Positions 16,365 through 23,540 of a DNA stretch of 31,718 nucleotides are shown in pieces (positions within the stretch are counted from its first letter, which is position 1; every line of letters starts with the position of its first letter). Location: positions 1-31,718 of the forward strand of contig JAFZUB010000022.1 in the NCBI GenBank assembly GCA_017618515.1, read 5' to 3'. This stretch comes from Bacteroidaceae bacterium. Its GTDB lineage: Bacteria > Bacteroidota > Bacteroidia > Bacteroidales > Bacteroidaceae. The notes under the pieces were generated by a model. The model had not been told where the DNA came from. It was given only the letters and a program-made list of their open reading frames with translations, and searched no databases. A program made the position numbers and the translations under genes.

Positions 16365-17882
16365 TTATTCGGGCATGGTAACCTTGAAGTGCGGGTTGGG
16401 ATGGTGCTCTTTGTAGGCGATGGCCTTTAGCTGCTCGACTATGTCAGGGTGCTGTGCGGCAACATCATTGTCCTCATGGAGGTCGTCTGCGAGATTATAG
16501 AGGTGACATTTGCCGTGGATGCTTATAAGTTTCCAATCGCCTTTGCGCACTGCCACTTGGTCGGTCTCGTCAAACTCCCAGTAGAGATAATCGTGCTTCT
16601 GCTGTTTTTTGGCTTTGCCCTTTAGCGTGGGTAGGAACGATATGCCGTCGAAATGGTCCGGCTTGTTTTTGTTGGCGTAGCGAGTAGCATAGTTTTTGAC
16701 TCCGATTATGTCGCAGAAGGTGGGCATGATATCCCAGAAAGCTATCTGCATATCGCTGCGGCTGCCAGCCTTGATGTGTCCGGGCCATCTTACTATGAAC
16801 GGTATGCGTATCCCTCCCTCATAGGTCTGGCGTTTTAGTCCGCGCAGCAGTCCGTCGCGATTGAAGAATGTTGGGTCTGCGCCTCCTTCCTCATGAGGAC
16901 CATTGTCGCTGCTGAAAATAAGAATTGTATTGTCAGCCAATCCTTTCTCCTCTAGTTTTGCCATAATCTCGCCGACGTACGCATCGAGGCGTGTTATCAT
17001 GCCAGCAAACTCGGCGTGCACATGTGTTATGGCATTATAGCGGCTGCCCTCGCTGCCTCTGAAGTTGTGGTCTTCAGCGAAGCGGCTCTTGTAGTTAGCG
17101 AGAATAGAGTCCTCAGGTTGTACTAGCTCGGCGTGGGGCAGGGTGTAGGTAAGTAGGGCATAAAACGGCTGCTGCTTGTCTTGACGATCAAGCCACTCCA
17201 TAGCTTTGCGGTGGATGATATCGGCGGAGTACTGGCTTCGGTTGAAGTAGTCGGGGCCGTACATGGCGTGCTCCACATTCTGTTCCATCACTTCGCGCAC
17301 TACTGCAGTGTCGCCGAGAGCGCGGCTGTAACGATTAAGGAAATTGGGATAGTAGAGGTGAGCCTGAAACTGGCAGATATAACCATAGAACTCATCTACG
17401 CCGCGCTTGTCGGGCGTGGACACAGAGCCTTCGTAGCCTCCTGCCCATTTGCCAAATTGTGCAGTGGTATAGCCGTTGTCCTTCATAATCTCTGGCAGCA
17501 CTATATGGTCAGGGTCTAGGGGATGTTGCCCTGTTACGGCATATTCTCTGTTGTTGCCATACATTGTGAGACCACTCCAATACTCCTTGTTACCGCGTAT
17601 TTCGCAGTGTCCTATGTGTTGGCCTGTCATCAGGCTGGCCCTGGACGGTGCACTGACAGGGCTGCCGGCATACGCTTGTGTGAAGAGCATGCCTTGAGTT
17701 GCGAGGCGATCTATGTTGGGGGTGTCGATGTATCGCTGACCGTAGCAAGCCAGGTCACCGTAGCCCAAGTCATCGCACAGGATAAACACGATGTTGGGCT
17801 TGCGGCAGTGACCTATAGCCGACAACGGCACTATCATTGCGCCGTACAATATTTTCCTACTGTCGATTTTCAAAACCTTCAA
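16365..17882 (-). CDS. Arylsulfatase-like enzyme, serine-type sulfatase
   Basis: A 505-residue sulfatase of the alkaline phosphatase superfamily. An uncharged stretch at residues 11-24 suggests an N-terminal export signal. Metal ligands start at D37-D38 in FILCDDLGYGD. The active-site signature is S77-A-P-S80-R81 (in SPVSAPSRASLMTGQ), so the formylglycine precursor is Ser (codon AGT) rather than Cys. The second metal site is SSDNGPH, near residue 325. Ser-type enzymes need the anaerobic radical-SAM maturase anSME, which is not in this window. Substrates would be sulfated glycans such as mucin or glycosaminoglycans; specificity cannot be read. Its ATG overlaps the upstream kinase stop by 4 bp (ATGA). 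It is the last gene of the long operon before the terminator. Confidence 0.93.
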   Translation of the reverse strand: MKVLKIDSRKILYGAMIVPLSAIGHCRKPNIVFILCDDLGYGDLACYGQRYIDTPNIDRLATQGMLFTQAYAGSPVSAPSRASLMTGQHIGHCEIRGNKEYWSGLTMYGNNREYAVTGQHPLDPDHIVLPEIMKDNGYTTAQFGKWAGGYEGSVSTPDKRGVDEFYGYICQFQAHLYYPNFLNRYSRALGDTAVVREVMEQNVEHAMYGPDYFNRSQYSADIIHRKAMEWLDRQDKQQPFYALLTYTLPHAELVQPEDSILANYKSRFAEDHNFRGSEGSRYNAITHVHAEFAGMITRLDAYVGEIMAKLEEKGLADNTILIFSSDNGPHEEGGADPTFFNRDGLLRGLKRQTYEGGIRIPFIVRWPGHIKAGSRSDMQIAFWDIMPTFCDIIGVKNYATRYANKNKPDHFDGISFLPTLKGKAKKQQKHDYLYWEFDETDQVAVRKGDWKLISIHGKCHLYNLADDLHEDNDVAAQHPDIVEQLKAIAYKEHHPNPHFKVTMPE

Positions 17883-19105
17883 TTCATTTCGCAGTTGATA
17901 CCTTGCTCTCTATGGATGAGTCTGATGTGTATTTGCGGATAGCGGGTGTGCAAATGCTCGGCCAAGTGCTGGGCGCAATATACGCTGCGGTGCTGTCCGC
18001 CAGTGCAGCCGAAGCTGAACATCAGACTGGTGAATCCGCGACTGATATAGCGCTCTACATGGTGCTCCGCCAGCGGATAGATATGGCTGAGGAAGGTTAG
18101 TATCTCGCCGTCGTCTTCCAGAAACTTTATCACCGGTTGGTCTAACCCTGTGAAACATTTGTATTGCTCGTACCGACCGGGGTTGTGAGTGGAGCGGCAG
18201 TCAAAGACATAGCCGCCGCCGTTGCCTGAGGGGTCGTCGGGTATGCCACGTTTGTAACTGAAGCTATATATGGTGACGGTGAGGGGCGAGGGGAGTGAAG
18301 AGTCAGAAGTAGGGAGTGAGGACTTCGTGACTTGACTCAGTATTTCCTTGAGGTATGGGTATTGGTCTGCTATGCCAGTGGCGAGCGTGTCGCACAGGTT
18401 GTCGAGTGCGGCAGGTATGGAGTTGAGGAAGTGTGCCTTTCGCTGATGCAGACCACGGTAACCGTATGCACCAAGCACCTGCAGCAGGCGGAAGAACACC
18501 ATTAGGCGGAGACGCTGTCGGAGGGCAGTTCCGTCAGTAGGGCGTAGTTCGCTGGCTGCTTGTATGTAGGTGTCAATCAGCGTTTCGCGCAGGGCAGCTC
18601 CGTAATGTGCAGAGGCTTGCCATAGGAAGGAGGCGAGGTCGTATTCTGCAGGACCGAGCCGGCTGCCTTGATAATCGATGAGAGCGAGTTCTCCGTCTGC
18701 CGTTATCATTATGTTTCTGGCCTGGAAGTCACGCAGCATGAGAGTGGGCTCCTTTACCGCCTCAGTGGCGAGGTCGGCAATATCTGCGCACAGATGCTCC
18801 ATGTCGTGCTGTAGCGCAATCTCGTTGAACTCTATCTCGGGTCGTAGTTTGAGGAAGCAGTATTTGAAATAGTTGAGGTCAAACATTATGCTCATGCTAT
18901 CCATGGACGTGGTGGGGTAGCAGAGGCTTGTGTCGAGATCCTTAGCACCGAGTATCTGAAAGCGTGGCAACATGACCATGGCCTGGTGCAGTAGTTGCTG
19001 CTCTTCGGCTGAGTAGTTGCCGCTATTGCGTCCATTGCTGAGTGCATCGTATAGTGAGGTGCTGCCTAGGTCGCTCTGGATATACGCCATGCTGTCCTGG
19101 CTCAC
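17879..19105 (-). CDS. AmgK-like kinase C-lobe fused to RapZ C-terminal domain (main piece of split gene)
   Basis: 408 residues from GTG 19105. Residues about 1-230 are the C-lobe of an aminoglycoside-phosphotransferase/AmgK-like sugar kinase: the catalytic loop LMLRDFQARNIM (Asp and Asn of HxDxxxxN, with Arg for His) and the metal-binding ALIDYQGSRLGPAEYDLASFLW. After a Ser/Pro linker, residues about 275-408 are a RapZ-type C-terminal domain (YSFSYKRGIPDD, GYVFDCRSTHNPG and FSFGCTGGQHRSVY), which in E. coli RapZ binds GlcN-6-P and GlmZ RNA. AmgK kinases phosphorylate MurNAc or GlcNAc at C1. The N-lobe is in the preceding frame; the two meet at a GTGA overlap. The sulfatase start overlaps its stop. 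Confidence 0.85.
   Translation of the reverse strand: MSQDSMAYIQSDLGSTSLYDALSNGRNSGNYSAEEQQLLHQAMVMLPRFQILGAKDLDTSLCYPTTSMDSMSIMFDLNYFKYCFLKLRPEIEFNEIALQHDMEHLCADIADLATEAVKEPTLMLRDFQARNIMITADGELALIDYQGSRLGPAEYDLASFLWQASAHYGAALRETLIDTYIQAASELRPTDGTALRQRLRLMVFFRLLQVLGAYGYRGLHQRKAHFLNSIPAALDNLCDTLATGIADQYPYLKEILSQVTKSSLPTSDSSLPSPLTVTIYSFSYKRGIPDDPSGNGGGYVFDCRSTHNPGRYEQYKCFTGLDQPVIKFLEDDGEILTFLSHIYPLAEHHVERYISRGFTSLMFSFGCTGGQHRSVYCAQHLAEHLHTRYPQIHIRLIHREQGINCEMN
18292..18326 (-). repeat. 7-bp degenerate repeat coding the kinase-RapZ linker
   Basis: About five units with 7-bp period (plus-strand consensus GGAGTGA) lie inside the coding region between the kinase and RapZ-like domains. Translated, they give a heptad peptide repeat, SSLPTSD followed by SSLPSPL. 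Confidence 0.6.
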
Positions 19106-19323
19106 TCCAGGATATGGGGCACTGGCAGCCCCTTGCTCTCAAAATGCTTAGTCAGACCAATGAAGGCGCAGTTTTCCTCATGCGATGTGCCAATGGTGCC
19201 TATCGCAGTGTGCTGCTTGTCGGTCAGCCTGTAATATTGGCGGGGACTGCCGGAGCCGGTGATGGGCGTGACAGTAGGTTCCGAGCCGTAGAGTTGTTTG
19301 TATAAGGCAATCAGTCTATTCAT
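19102..19323 (-). CDS. AmgK-like kinase N-lobe fragment (5' piece of split gene)
   Basis: 73 residues from ATG 19323. It carries the nucleotide-binding N-lobe of the AmgK-like kinase: a glycine loop TGSGSPRQYYRL (residues 22-33), then AIGTIGTSHEENCAFIGLTKHFESKGLPVPHI. It ends at TGA 19104-19102, and the next frame starts with GTG at 19105. Homologues continue directly from PVPxIL into a VSxDxMxYIQxDLG segment, exactly what the second frame encodes. One extra G at the junction would restore a single 481-residue protein. The two frames are therefore a frameshifted gene, a sequencing error, or two coupled subunits. The fragment alone cannot be an active kinase. It lies 7 bp after the glycosyltransferase gene. 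Confidence 0.75.
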   Translation of the reverse strand: MNRLIALYKQLYGSEPTVTPITGSGSPRQYYRLTDKQHTAIGTIGTSHEENCAFIGLTKHFESKGLPVPHILE

Positions 19324-19330
19324 AGTATAA

Positions 19331-20110
19331 TTATAATCTTAGCGAGACACCCTTGAGCATTCTGCAGAGGATAGGCATAGGGTTTGCCTTGCGGTGAACA
19401 AACCACCAGCCTGCCTCCTTGACAGACCGCCACACGGCGTTGGCATAACCGTAGCAGTGGTGGAAGGTGGCTCCCTTGGTTATCTGCAGTTGGTGGTTGG
19501 TAAGGAAATGGGTGCCTGTGGTGTTAGGATCTGTGCGTACGATAGGTCGGTTTACGTACATTATGCTTAGCCCTGCTCGCAGCGCGTCGGCAATAAAGAC
19601 CTCTTCTTCACCTGCACAGAGCAGTGCAGAGCCGAGTCCGAAGTTGGTGTTGAAGGCAATGCGTCCCTCTACAGATTTGCGACGAAAGGTAATTTGGATG
19701 CTTGCTGGGTAATACCCTTGCTTCACAGCCTGCAGGTATGGCATATCCTCGGTGGGGTAGTGGCGCAGTGGCTGTGAGTTGTAGTCTTGTGCAGTGAAGC
19801 AGATAATGTCGGCGTCAGGGTATTTGTTGTATGCTTCGGTTATGTTTCTCAGATATTGTTCGTCATACAGACAGTCATCGTCGGCGATGATGCAGATGTC
19901 GGCGTTGGCATGGGCTATGGCATTGTTGCGGTTGGCACTGAGTCCGCGACCTGTGATGGTACTCAATGTGATATCACTGCGGCCGCTCAGTTTCTGCGGC
20001 ACAGGGTGCGAGCCATCTGTCTGGTGGGAAACAATGTATGTCACTCCTTCGCATGGCGGCATAACTACATTAGGCACACGCTTTATGCGCTCGCCGATAG
20101 TTGAAATCAA
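19331..20110 (-). CDS. Glycosyltransferase, GT-A family 2-like
   Basis: About 259 residues. The motif GRGLSANRNNAIAHANADICIIADDD (residues 54-79) combines the GLSxxRN acceptor-side loop with the metal-binding D77-D78-D79, as in family-2 enzymes that add sugars to surface glycans. No membrane segment is visible. No ATG lies in frame between the upstream stop and the conserved start; the best codon is TTG 20110, with non-standard ATA or ATC just upstream. It follows the aminotransferase gene by 32 bp and probably uses the sugar made by the preceding isomerase and aminotransferase, or a related one. The donor and acceptor are unknown. Confidence 0.82.
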   Translation of the reverse strand: MISTIGERIKRVPNVVMPPCEGVTYIVSHQTDGSHPVPQKLSGRSDITLSTITGRGLSANRNNAIAHANADICIIADDDCLYDEQYLRNITEAYNKYPDADIICFTAQDYNSQPLRHYPTEDMPYLQAVKQGYYPASIQITFRRKSVEGRIAFNTNFGLGSALLCAGEEEVFIADALRAGLSIMYVNRPIVRTDPNTTGTHFLTNHQLQITKGATFHHCYGYANAVWRSVKEAGWWFVHRKANPMPILCRMLKGVSLRL

Positions 20111-20142
20111 TATGTTGATGTTAAAGTCTATAGTTGATAGTA

Positions 20143-21231
20143 TTATGTGAAGTTGTTTAGTACATCAATGATGTAGTCCTGTTGTTCTGCGGTGAGGGCA
20201 GGATTCAGTGGCAGGCTCAGTTCGGTGTTGCACAGGCGCTCGGTTACGGGTAGTGTGAGTGTATTGAGTTCTGCGTATGCCTTTTGTTTGTGTGGCGGGA
20301 TGGGGTAGTGGATAATGGTGCCCACCCCATTGGCGCTCAGCCACTCCTGTAGTTGTTGGCGCTTGTCGCAGAACACGGGATACACATGCCAGCATGATTT
20401 TTCCACATCCTGACCTCCATACGGCAGAGTGACTAGTGGATTCTTGATGCCTTGATTATAGCGCAGAGCCTGAGCTTGGCGCAGCTTGTTTTGTTCGTTA
20501 AGGTGCGTCAGCTTTACGCTCAGTATTGCGGCTTGTACTGAATCCATCCGTGAGTTGATGCCTTTTATCTCATGATGATATTTCACGGTTGCCCCATAGT
20601 TGCAGTATGCCCTGGTGAGGTCTGCCAGTTGTTTGTTGTCTGTCACCAGGCAGCCTGCGTCGCCAAACGCTCCCATATTTTTGGCGGGGTAGAAGCTGAA
20701 TGCGGTGACATCAGCAATCATTGGCAATGGGGCATGCATCTGGCATGAGTCGGTGATGATGCGCAAGTGGTGATTGTCGGCTATCGCTTTGATAGTCTGC
20801 ATGTCGCAGGGACGACCATAGATATGCACTGGCATTATGGCCACAGTGTTGGCGTTGATGAGCACGGCTATTTTGTTGCAGTCAATGTTGTAGTCGTGGG
20901 GACTCACATCGCAGGGCACGGGCTTTAGGTTGCACCGCGTGATGGCCTCGAAAGAAGCTATGAATGTGTGGGCACTGACTATCACCTCTCTGCCATCGGG
21001 CCAGTGGCAGAGTGTCTTGAGGCAGTGCAGGGCAGCGGTGAGTGCGTCGAGGCCATTGGCTGTGCTGACACAATAGGCAGCGCCATTGGCGGCGGCCCAC
21101 TGTTGCTCAAAGTCGTGGATTTCATCGCCGTAGAGGTATTGCCCTGAACGTATGACACGGAGGGCGGCCTGCTCTATCTCGGACTGCAAGAGGCCGTTGA
21201 CATTGCCGAGGTCAAGGAATGGTATGTTCAT
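20143..21231 (-). CDS. DegT/DnrJ/EryC1/StrS sugar aminotransferase (FdtB/QdtB-like)
   Basis: A 362-residue PLP enzyme. The Schiff-base lysine is Lys184 in FSFYPAKNMGAFGDAG; the PLP-binding TANGLDAL (residues 57-64) and TDSCQMHAP (160-168) segments are also clear. Family members transfer an amino group to nucleotide-linked keto-sugars. Because an FdtA/QdtA-like 3,4-ketoisomerase lies two genes upstream, the likely product is a dTDP-3-amino-3,6-dideoxyhexose; whether galacto (Fuc3N) or gluco (Qui3N) cannot be decided. The start overlaps the upstream gene's stop by 4 bp (ATGA). The usual EDxAQAHGA segment is altered to TDSCQMHAP. Confidence 0.9.
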   Translation of the reverse strand: MNIPFLDLGNVNGLLQSEIEQAALRVIRSGQYLYGDEIHDFEQQWAAANGAAYCVSTANGLDALTAALHCLKTLCHWPDGREVIVSAHTFIASFEAITRCNLKPVPCDVSPHDYNIDCNKIAVLINANTVAIMPVHIYGRPCDMQTIKAIADNHHLRIITDSCQMHAPLPMIADVTAFSFYPAKNMGAFGDAGCLVTDNKQLADLTRAYCNYGATVKYHHEIKGINSRMDSVQAAILSVKLTHLNEQNKLRQAQALRYNQGIKNPLVTLPYGGQDVEKSCWHVYPVFCDKRQQLQEWLSANGVGTIIHYPIPPHKQKAYAELNTLTLPVTERLCNTELSLPLNPALTAEQQDYIIDVLNNFT

Positions 21232-22184
21232 AATGTCATCTTGTATATGTCGTAGCAGACGCCGCGTGCGCCAAAGCCTTCTTTCTGCAGGGTGAGTCCA
21301 TGGTTGAGGTATCCGTCGTGCTCAGTGGAGATACCGAAGTCGAGGTAGCGACGGCTTTTCACGGCTTCGTCGTTCATTGCTTCCTGTATCACGAGGTCGA
21401 GGGCGCCACACTCTTTGCCTTCATCTGAGGATGCGAGGTATTGCGTATGGGTTACGCAGGGTGAGTGGTAGAGTATTGTTCCTGCCACGAGGCGTGTGTC
21501 TTTGTATGCACAGTAGAGCACTATCTGCTTGGGGAATCGACTGTGGAGTAGCCATAGTTCGTCGGCTGAGTGTACGGGTGAGGTGTTGTGGCGCACCAAC
21601 ACTTTTGCTAGCATTTGGTGGAAGGCTGTCCATTGCTGCTGGCTCTCGGCTATCTCTACTCTGACATTGTGTTGGTGTGCCTTGCTCAGGCAACGCTGGC
21701 GCAACTTGTTCAGGGGCAGCGGAGCGGAGAGGTCGATAGCCTGACTGAGTCCGCGTTCTATGAGCTGACCGCCTTGGCGATGAACGAAATAGAGCTCTTC
21801 GTCGCACGGCTGACTATTATATATATAGGGTATATGCTTCAGCACCAGTGTGGTGATGCCCATCTCTTTGCGGTAGTAGTCGAGCGAAGCATTAAACACT
21901 TCTTCCACCACGGCGGTGTGGGTGAGAGGAGCAAGTATGTAGCCGCCGTAGGTAAGCCCTTGGTGGGAGACGATTGTCTTGCTGTCGTCGCGGCTTAAGC
22001 ATGCAGGGAGCAGTGCTACAATATTGTCTTGCTCGTCGGTGAAGACTAGCGATGCGTCTGGGAAGCGGTCGGCGTGATAGTCCATATATCCTCGCCGATG
22101 CAGCAGCGTGGAGTTGCGGGCCTTGCTGACAAACTCATCCCATTTGTCGGCCATCTCTGCCGTGTATCTGATAGTCCTAATCAT
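21228..22184 (-). CDS. FemAB/GNAT-like acyltransferase
   Basis: About 318 residues from ATG 22184 (MIRTIRYTAEMADKWDEFV); the frame is open to an ATG at 22238, but that start would push further into the isomerase gene. The protein has the layout of FemAB-like GNAT proteins: WDEFVSKARNSTLLHRRGYMDY near the N-terminus, LPACLSRDD and QGLTYGGYI in the first half, and a C-terminal GTILYHSPCVTHTQYLASSDEG and LDFGIST block typical of the second GNAT lobe. The acyl donor and acceptor are unknown. Sitting between the ketoisomerase and aminotransferase genes, it is a good candidate to acylate the new 3-amino group, a job done in known Fdt/Qdt pathways by a hexapeptide-repeat transferase absent here. Confidence 0.8.
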   Translation of the reverse strand: MIRTIRYTAEMADKWDEFVSKARNSTLLHRRGYMDYHADRFPDASLVFTDEQDNIVALLPACLSRDDSKTIVSHQGLTYGGYILAPLTHTAVVEEVFNASLDYYRKEMGITTLVLKHIPYIYNSQPCDEELYFVHRQGGQLIERGLSQAIDLSAPLPLNKLRQRCLSKAHQHNVRVEIAESQQQWTAFHQMLAKVLVRHNTSPVHSADELWLLHSRFPKQIVLYCAYKDTRLVAGTILYHSPCVTHTQYLASSDEGKECGALDLVIQEAMNDEAVKSRRYLDFGISTEHDGYLNHGLTLQKEGFGARGVCYDIYKMTL

Positions 22185-22608
22185 TGCTTGTGTCGTTCTT
22201 GAATTGTTCGAAATCATTGATGTAGCCTTCGGCGTCATAGTCGTCGGAAGCGAGGGCGAGGCATACGGTGCCGGGGGCGAAGTCGTAGAGTCGGCACCAC
22301 ACCATTGGTGGGATAATCACGCCCTTGTTGGGAGAGTCGAGCAGGAAGGTCTTTTCTCCTCTGCCATCGTTGAGGGTGAGGCGAAAGTTGCCGCTCACGG
22401 CGCACACCATCTCCCAGCAACTGCGGTGGGCATGCTGTCCGCGCACCGTGGAGGTCTGGGTGCCGTAGATCCAGAAGATTCTCTCGGGCTTGAAGGGGAG
22501 GTGCTGAGCAGCCGCCTCGCTGTCAATCAGCGACAGGCTGCCGCGATTGTCGGTGAATGTGGGTAGGTCGATGATGGCGCAGTCGTTTATTGTGATTCGC
22601 TTTTGCAT
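22177..22608 (-). CDS. WxcM/FdtA-like dTDP-4-keto-6-deoxyhexose 3,4-ketoisomerase
   Basis: A 143-residue cupin from ATG 22608 (MQKRITINDCAIIDL); an upstream in-frame ATG at 22635 would deepen the overlap with the preceding gene from 22 to 49 bp. Motifs are FTDNRGSLSLID (residues 18-29), RIFWIYGT (43-50) and RGQHAHRSCWEMVCAVSG, with the paired H59-x-H61 of the catalytic site, then a C-terminal LASDDYDAEGYINDF block typical of FdtA/QdtA. The enzyme moves the keto group from C4 to C3, preparing for a 3-aminotransferase, which is encoded two genes on. Its stop overlaps the next gene by 8 bp. Confidence 0.87.
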   Translation of the reverse strand: MQKRITINDCAIIDLPTFTDNRGSLSLIDSEAAAQHLPFKPERIFWIYGTQTSTVRGQHAHRSCWEMVCAVSGNFRLTLNDGRGEKTFLLDSPNKGVIIPPMVWCRLYDFAPGTVCLALASDDYDAEGYINDFEQFKNDTSND

Positions 22609-23537
22609 GTTTTCTTTGATTTGAAATATAACCATAGGAATAGTGCTACGAGAAATACGTACAATCCGCAGATAGCATATATGTTGTCAATATGTTCTGA
22701 TAGTCCCAAGTAGAACCAGACACCGACAACGGCAGCAGCGGCCAGTGTCAGTAATGTCTTGCCAGCGGATACCTTGTCTTTAAGGTCGAAGAAGATAGCT
22801 ATGAAAAGAATAATGCTTAGCCATATCAGTGAGAGGTAGAGTGCAAGCATCGGTGGCTGTCCAACAGGATTCAATGAGGGGTGGTAGTAGAAATCGTGCC
22901 ACATTTCCGGTGTTAAGCATTTTATTGTGCCGAGGACTGAAGCAGCCGACAGGATGGCAATCCAGAATAAGAAAGGATAAATAGAGGTTTCTTTGTCCTT
23001 TGACAGCAAGGGAATTCCTCTCTTAGAAAATGTGACGAATGTTATGATAATCAGAAATTGGCTTTCCACGATGAATTCTATCAGTCCGCGATTTCTGTAA
23101 CCAAATGCCATGAACTGCGAGATAGGATCTACGGGCGTAGCATTGTGCAACAATTCTTGTTCGCTTATCCATCCGAGGGGGATGCCATCGGAGCCTACGC
23201 ACAGCCAGATGCTGTCGAGGGTGGTATTGTCAATGTTTTTATTATGGAATACCTCGGTAATCACAAAGTCGTCGTCTTCGTAGAGGCATACATTCTCGTG
23301 GGGGTAATCAAGATTGAGTGCCATGCCTTCGGGGTGGGGGCTGAGCAGCATACTGTCGGCGGTGCATAGAAAATTGTACCCCACGTTGTAGTGGTGATAG
23401 GTAGAGAACGCGATAGAGTCTCTCTGGCTCTGCGTGAGTGTCCACTTGTTGTTGTGCTCCGTGCTCTGGTAGGAGCATGAGGCAAGCAAGCATAGCGCAG
23501 TGACTATCAGCAATATATATCTTGTCGCGTGTCTCAT
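22587..23537 (-). CDS. Predicted lipoprotein with five C-terminal transmembrane segments, unknown function
   Basis: 316 residues that I do not recognise. The N-terminus is a type II signal peptide ending in the lipobox LLASC (Cys21). Residues about 22-150 form a soluble, acidic region with many aromatic residues and an SDGIPLGWIS segment that could be an SH3-like turn. Hydrophobic helices follow at about 155-173, 188-205, 231-252, 263-278 and 286-305, and the tail is basic (KSKKTCKSESQ). A lipidated periplasmic domain joined to a polytopic inner-membrane part is an uncommon arrangement. It is 3 bp after the U32 gene and overlaps the isomerase gene, so it is firmly in the operon, but the context does not define its job. 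Confidence 0.8.
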   Translation of the reverse strand: MRHATRYILLIVTALCLLASCSYQSTEHNNKWTLTQSQRDSIAFSTYHHYNVGYNFLCTADSMLLSPHPEGMALNLDYPHENVCLYEDDDFVITEVFHNKNIDNTTLDSIWLCVGSDGIPLGWISEQELLHNATPVDPISQFMAFGYRNRGLIEFIVESQFLIIITFVTFSKRGIPLLSKDKETSIYPFLFWIAILSAASVLGTIKCLTPEMWHDFYYHPSLNPVGQPPMLALYLSLIWLSIILFIAIFFDLKDKVSAGKTLLTLAAAAVVGVWFYLGLSEHIDNIYAICGLYVFLVALFLWLYFKSKKTCKSESQ

Positions 23538-23540
23538 TGT

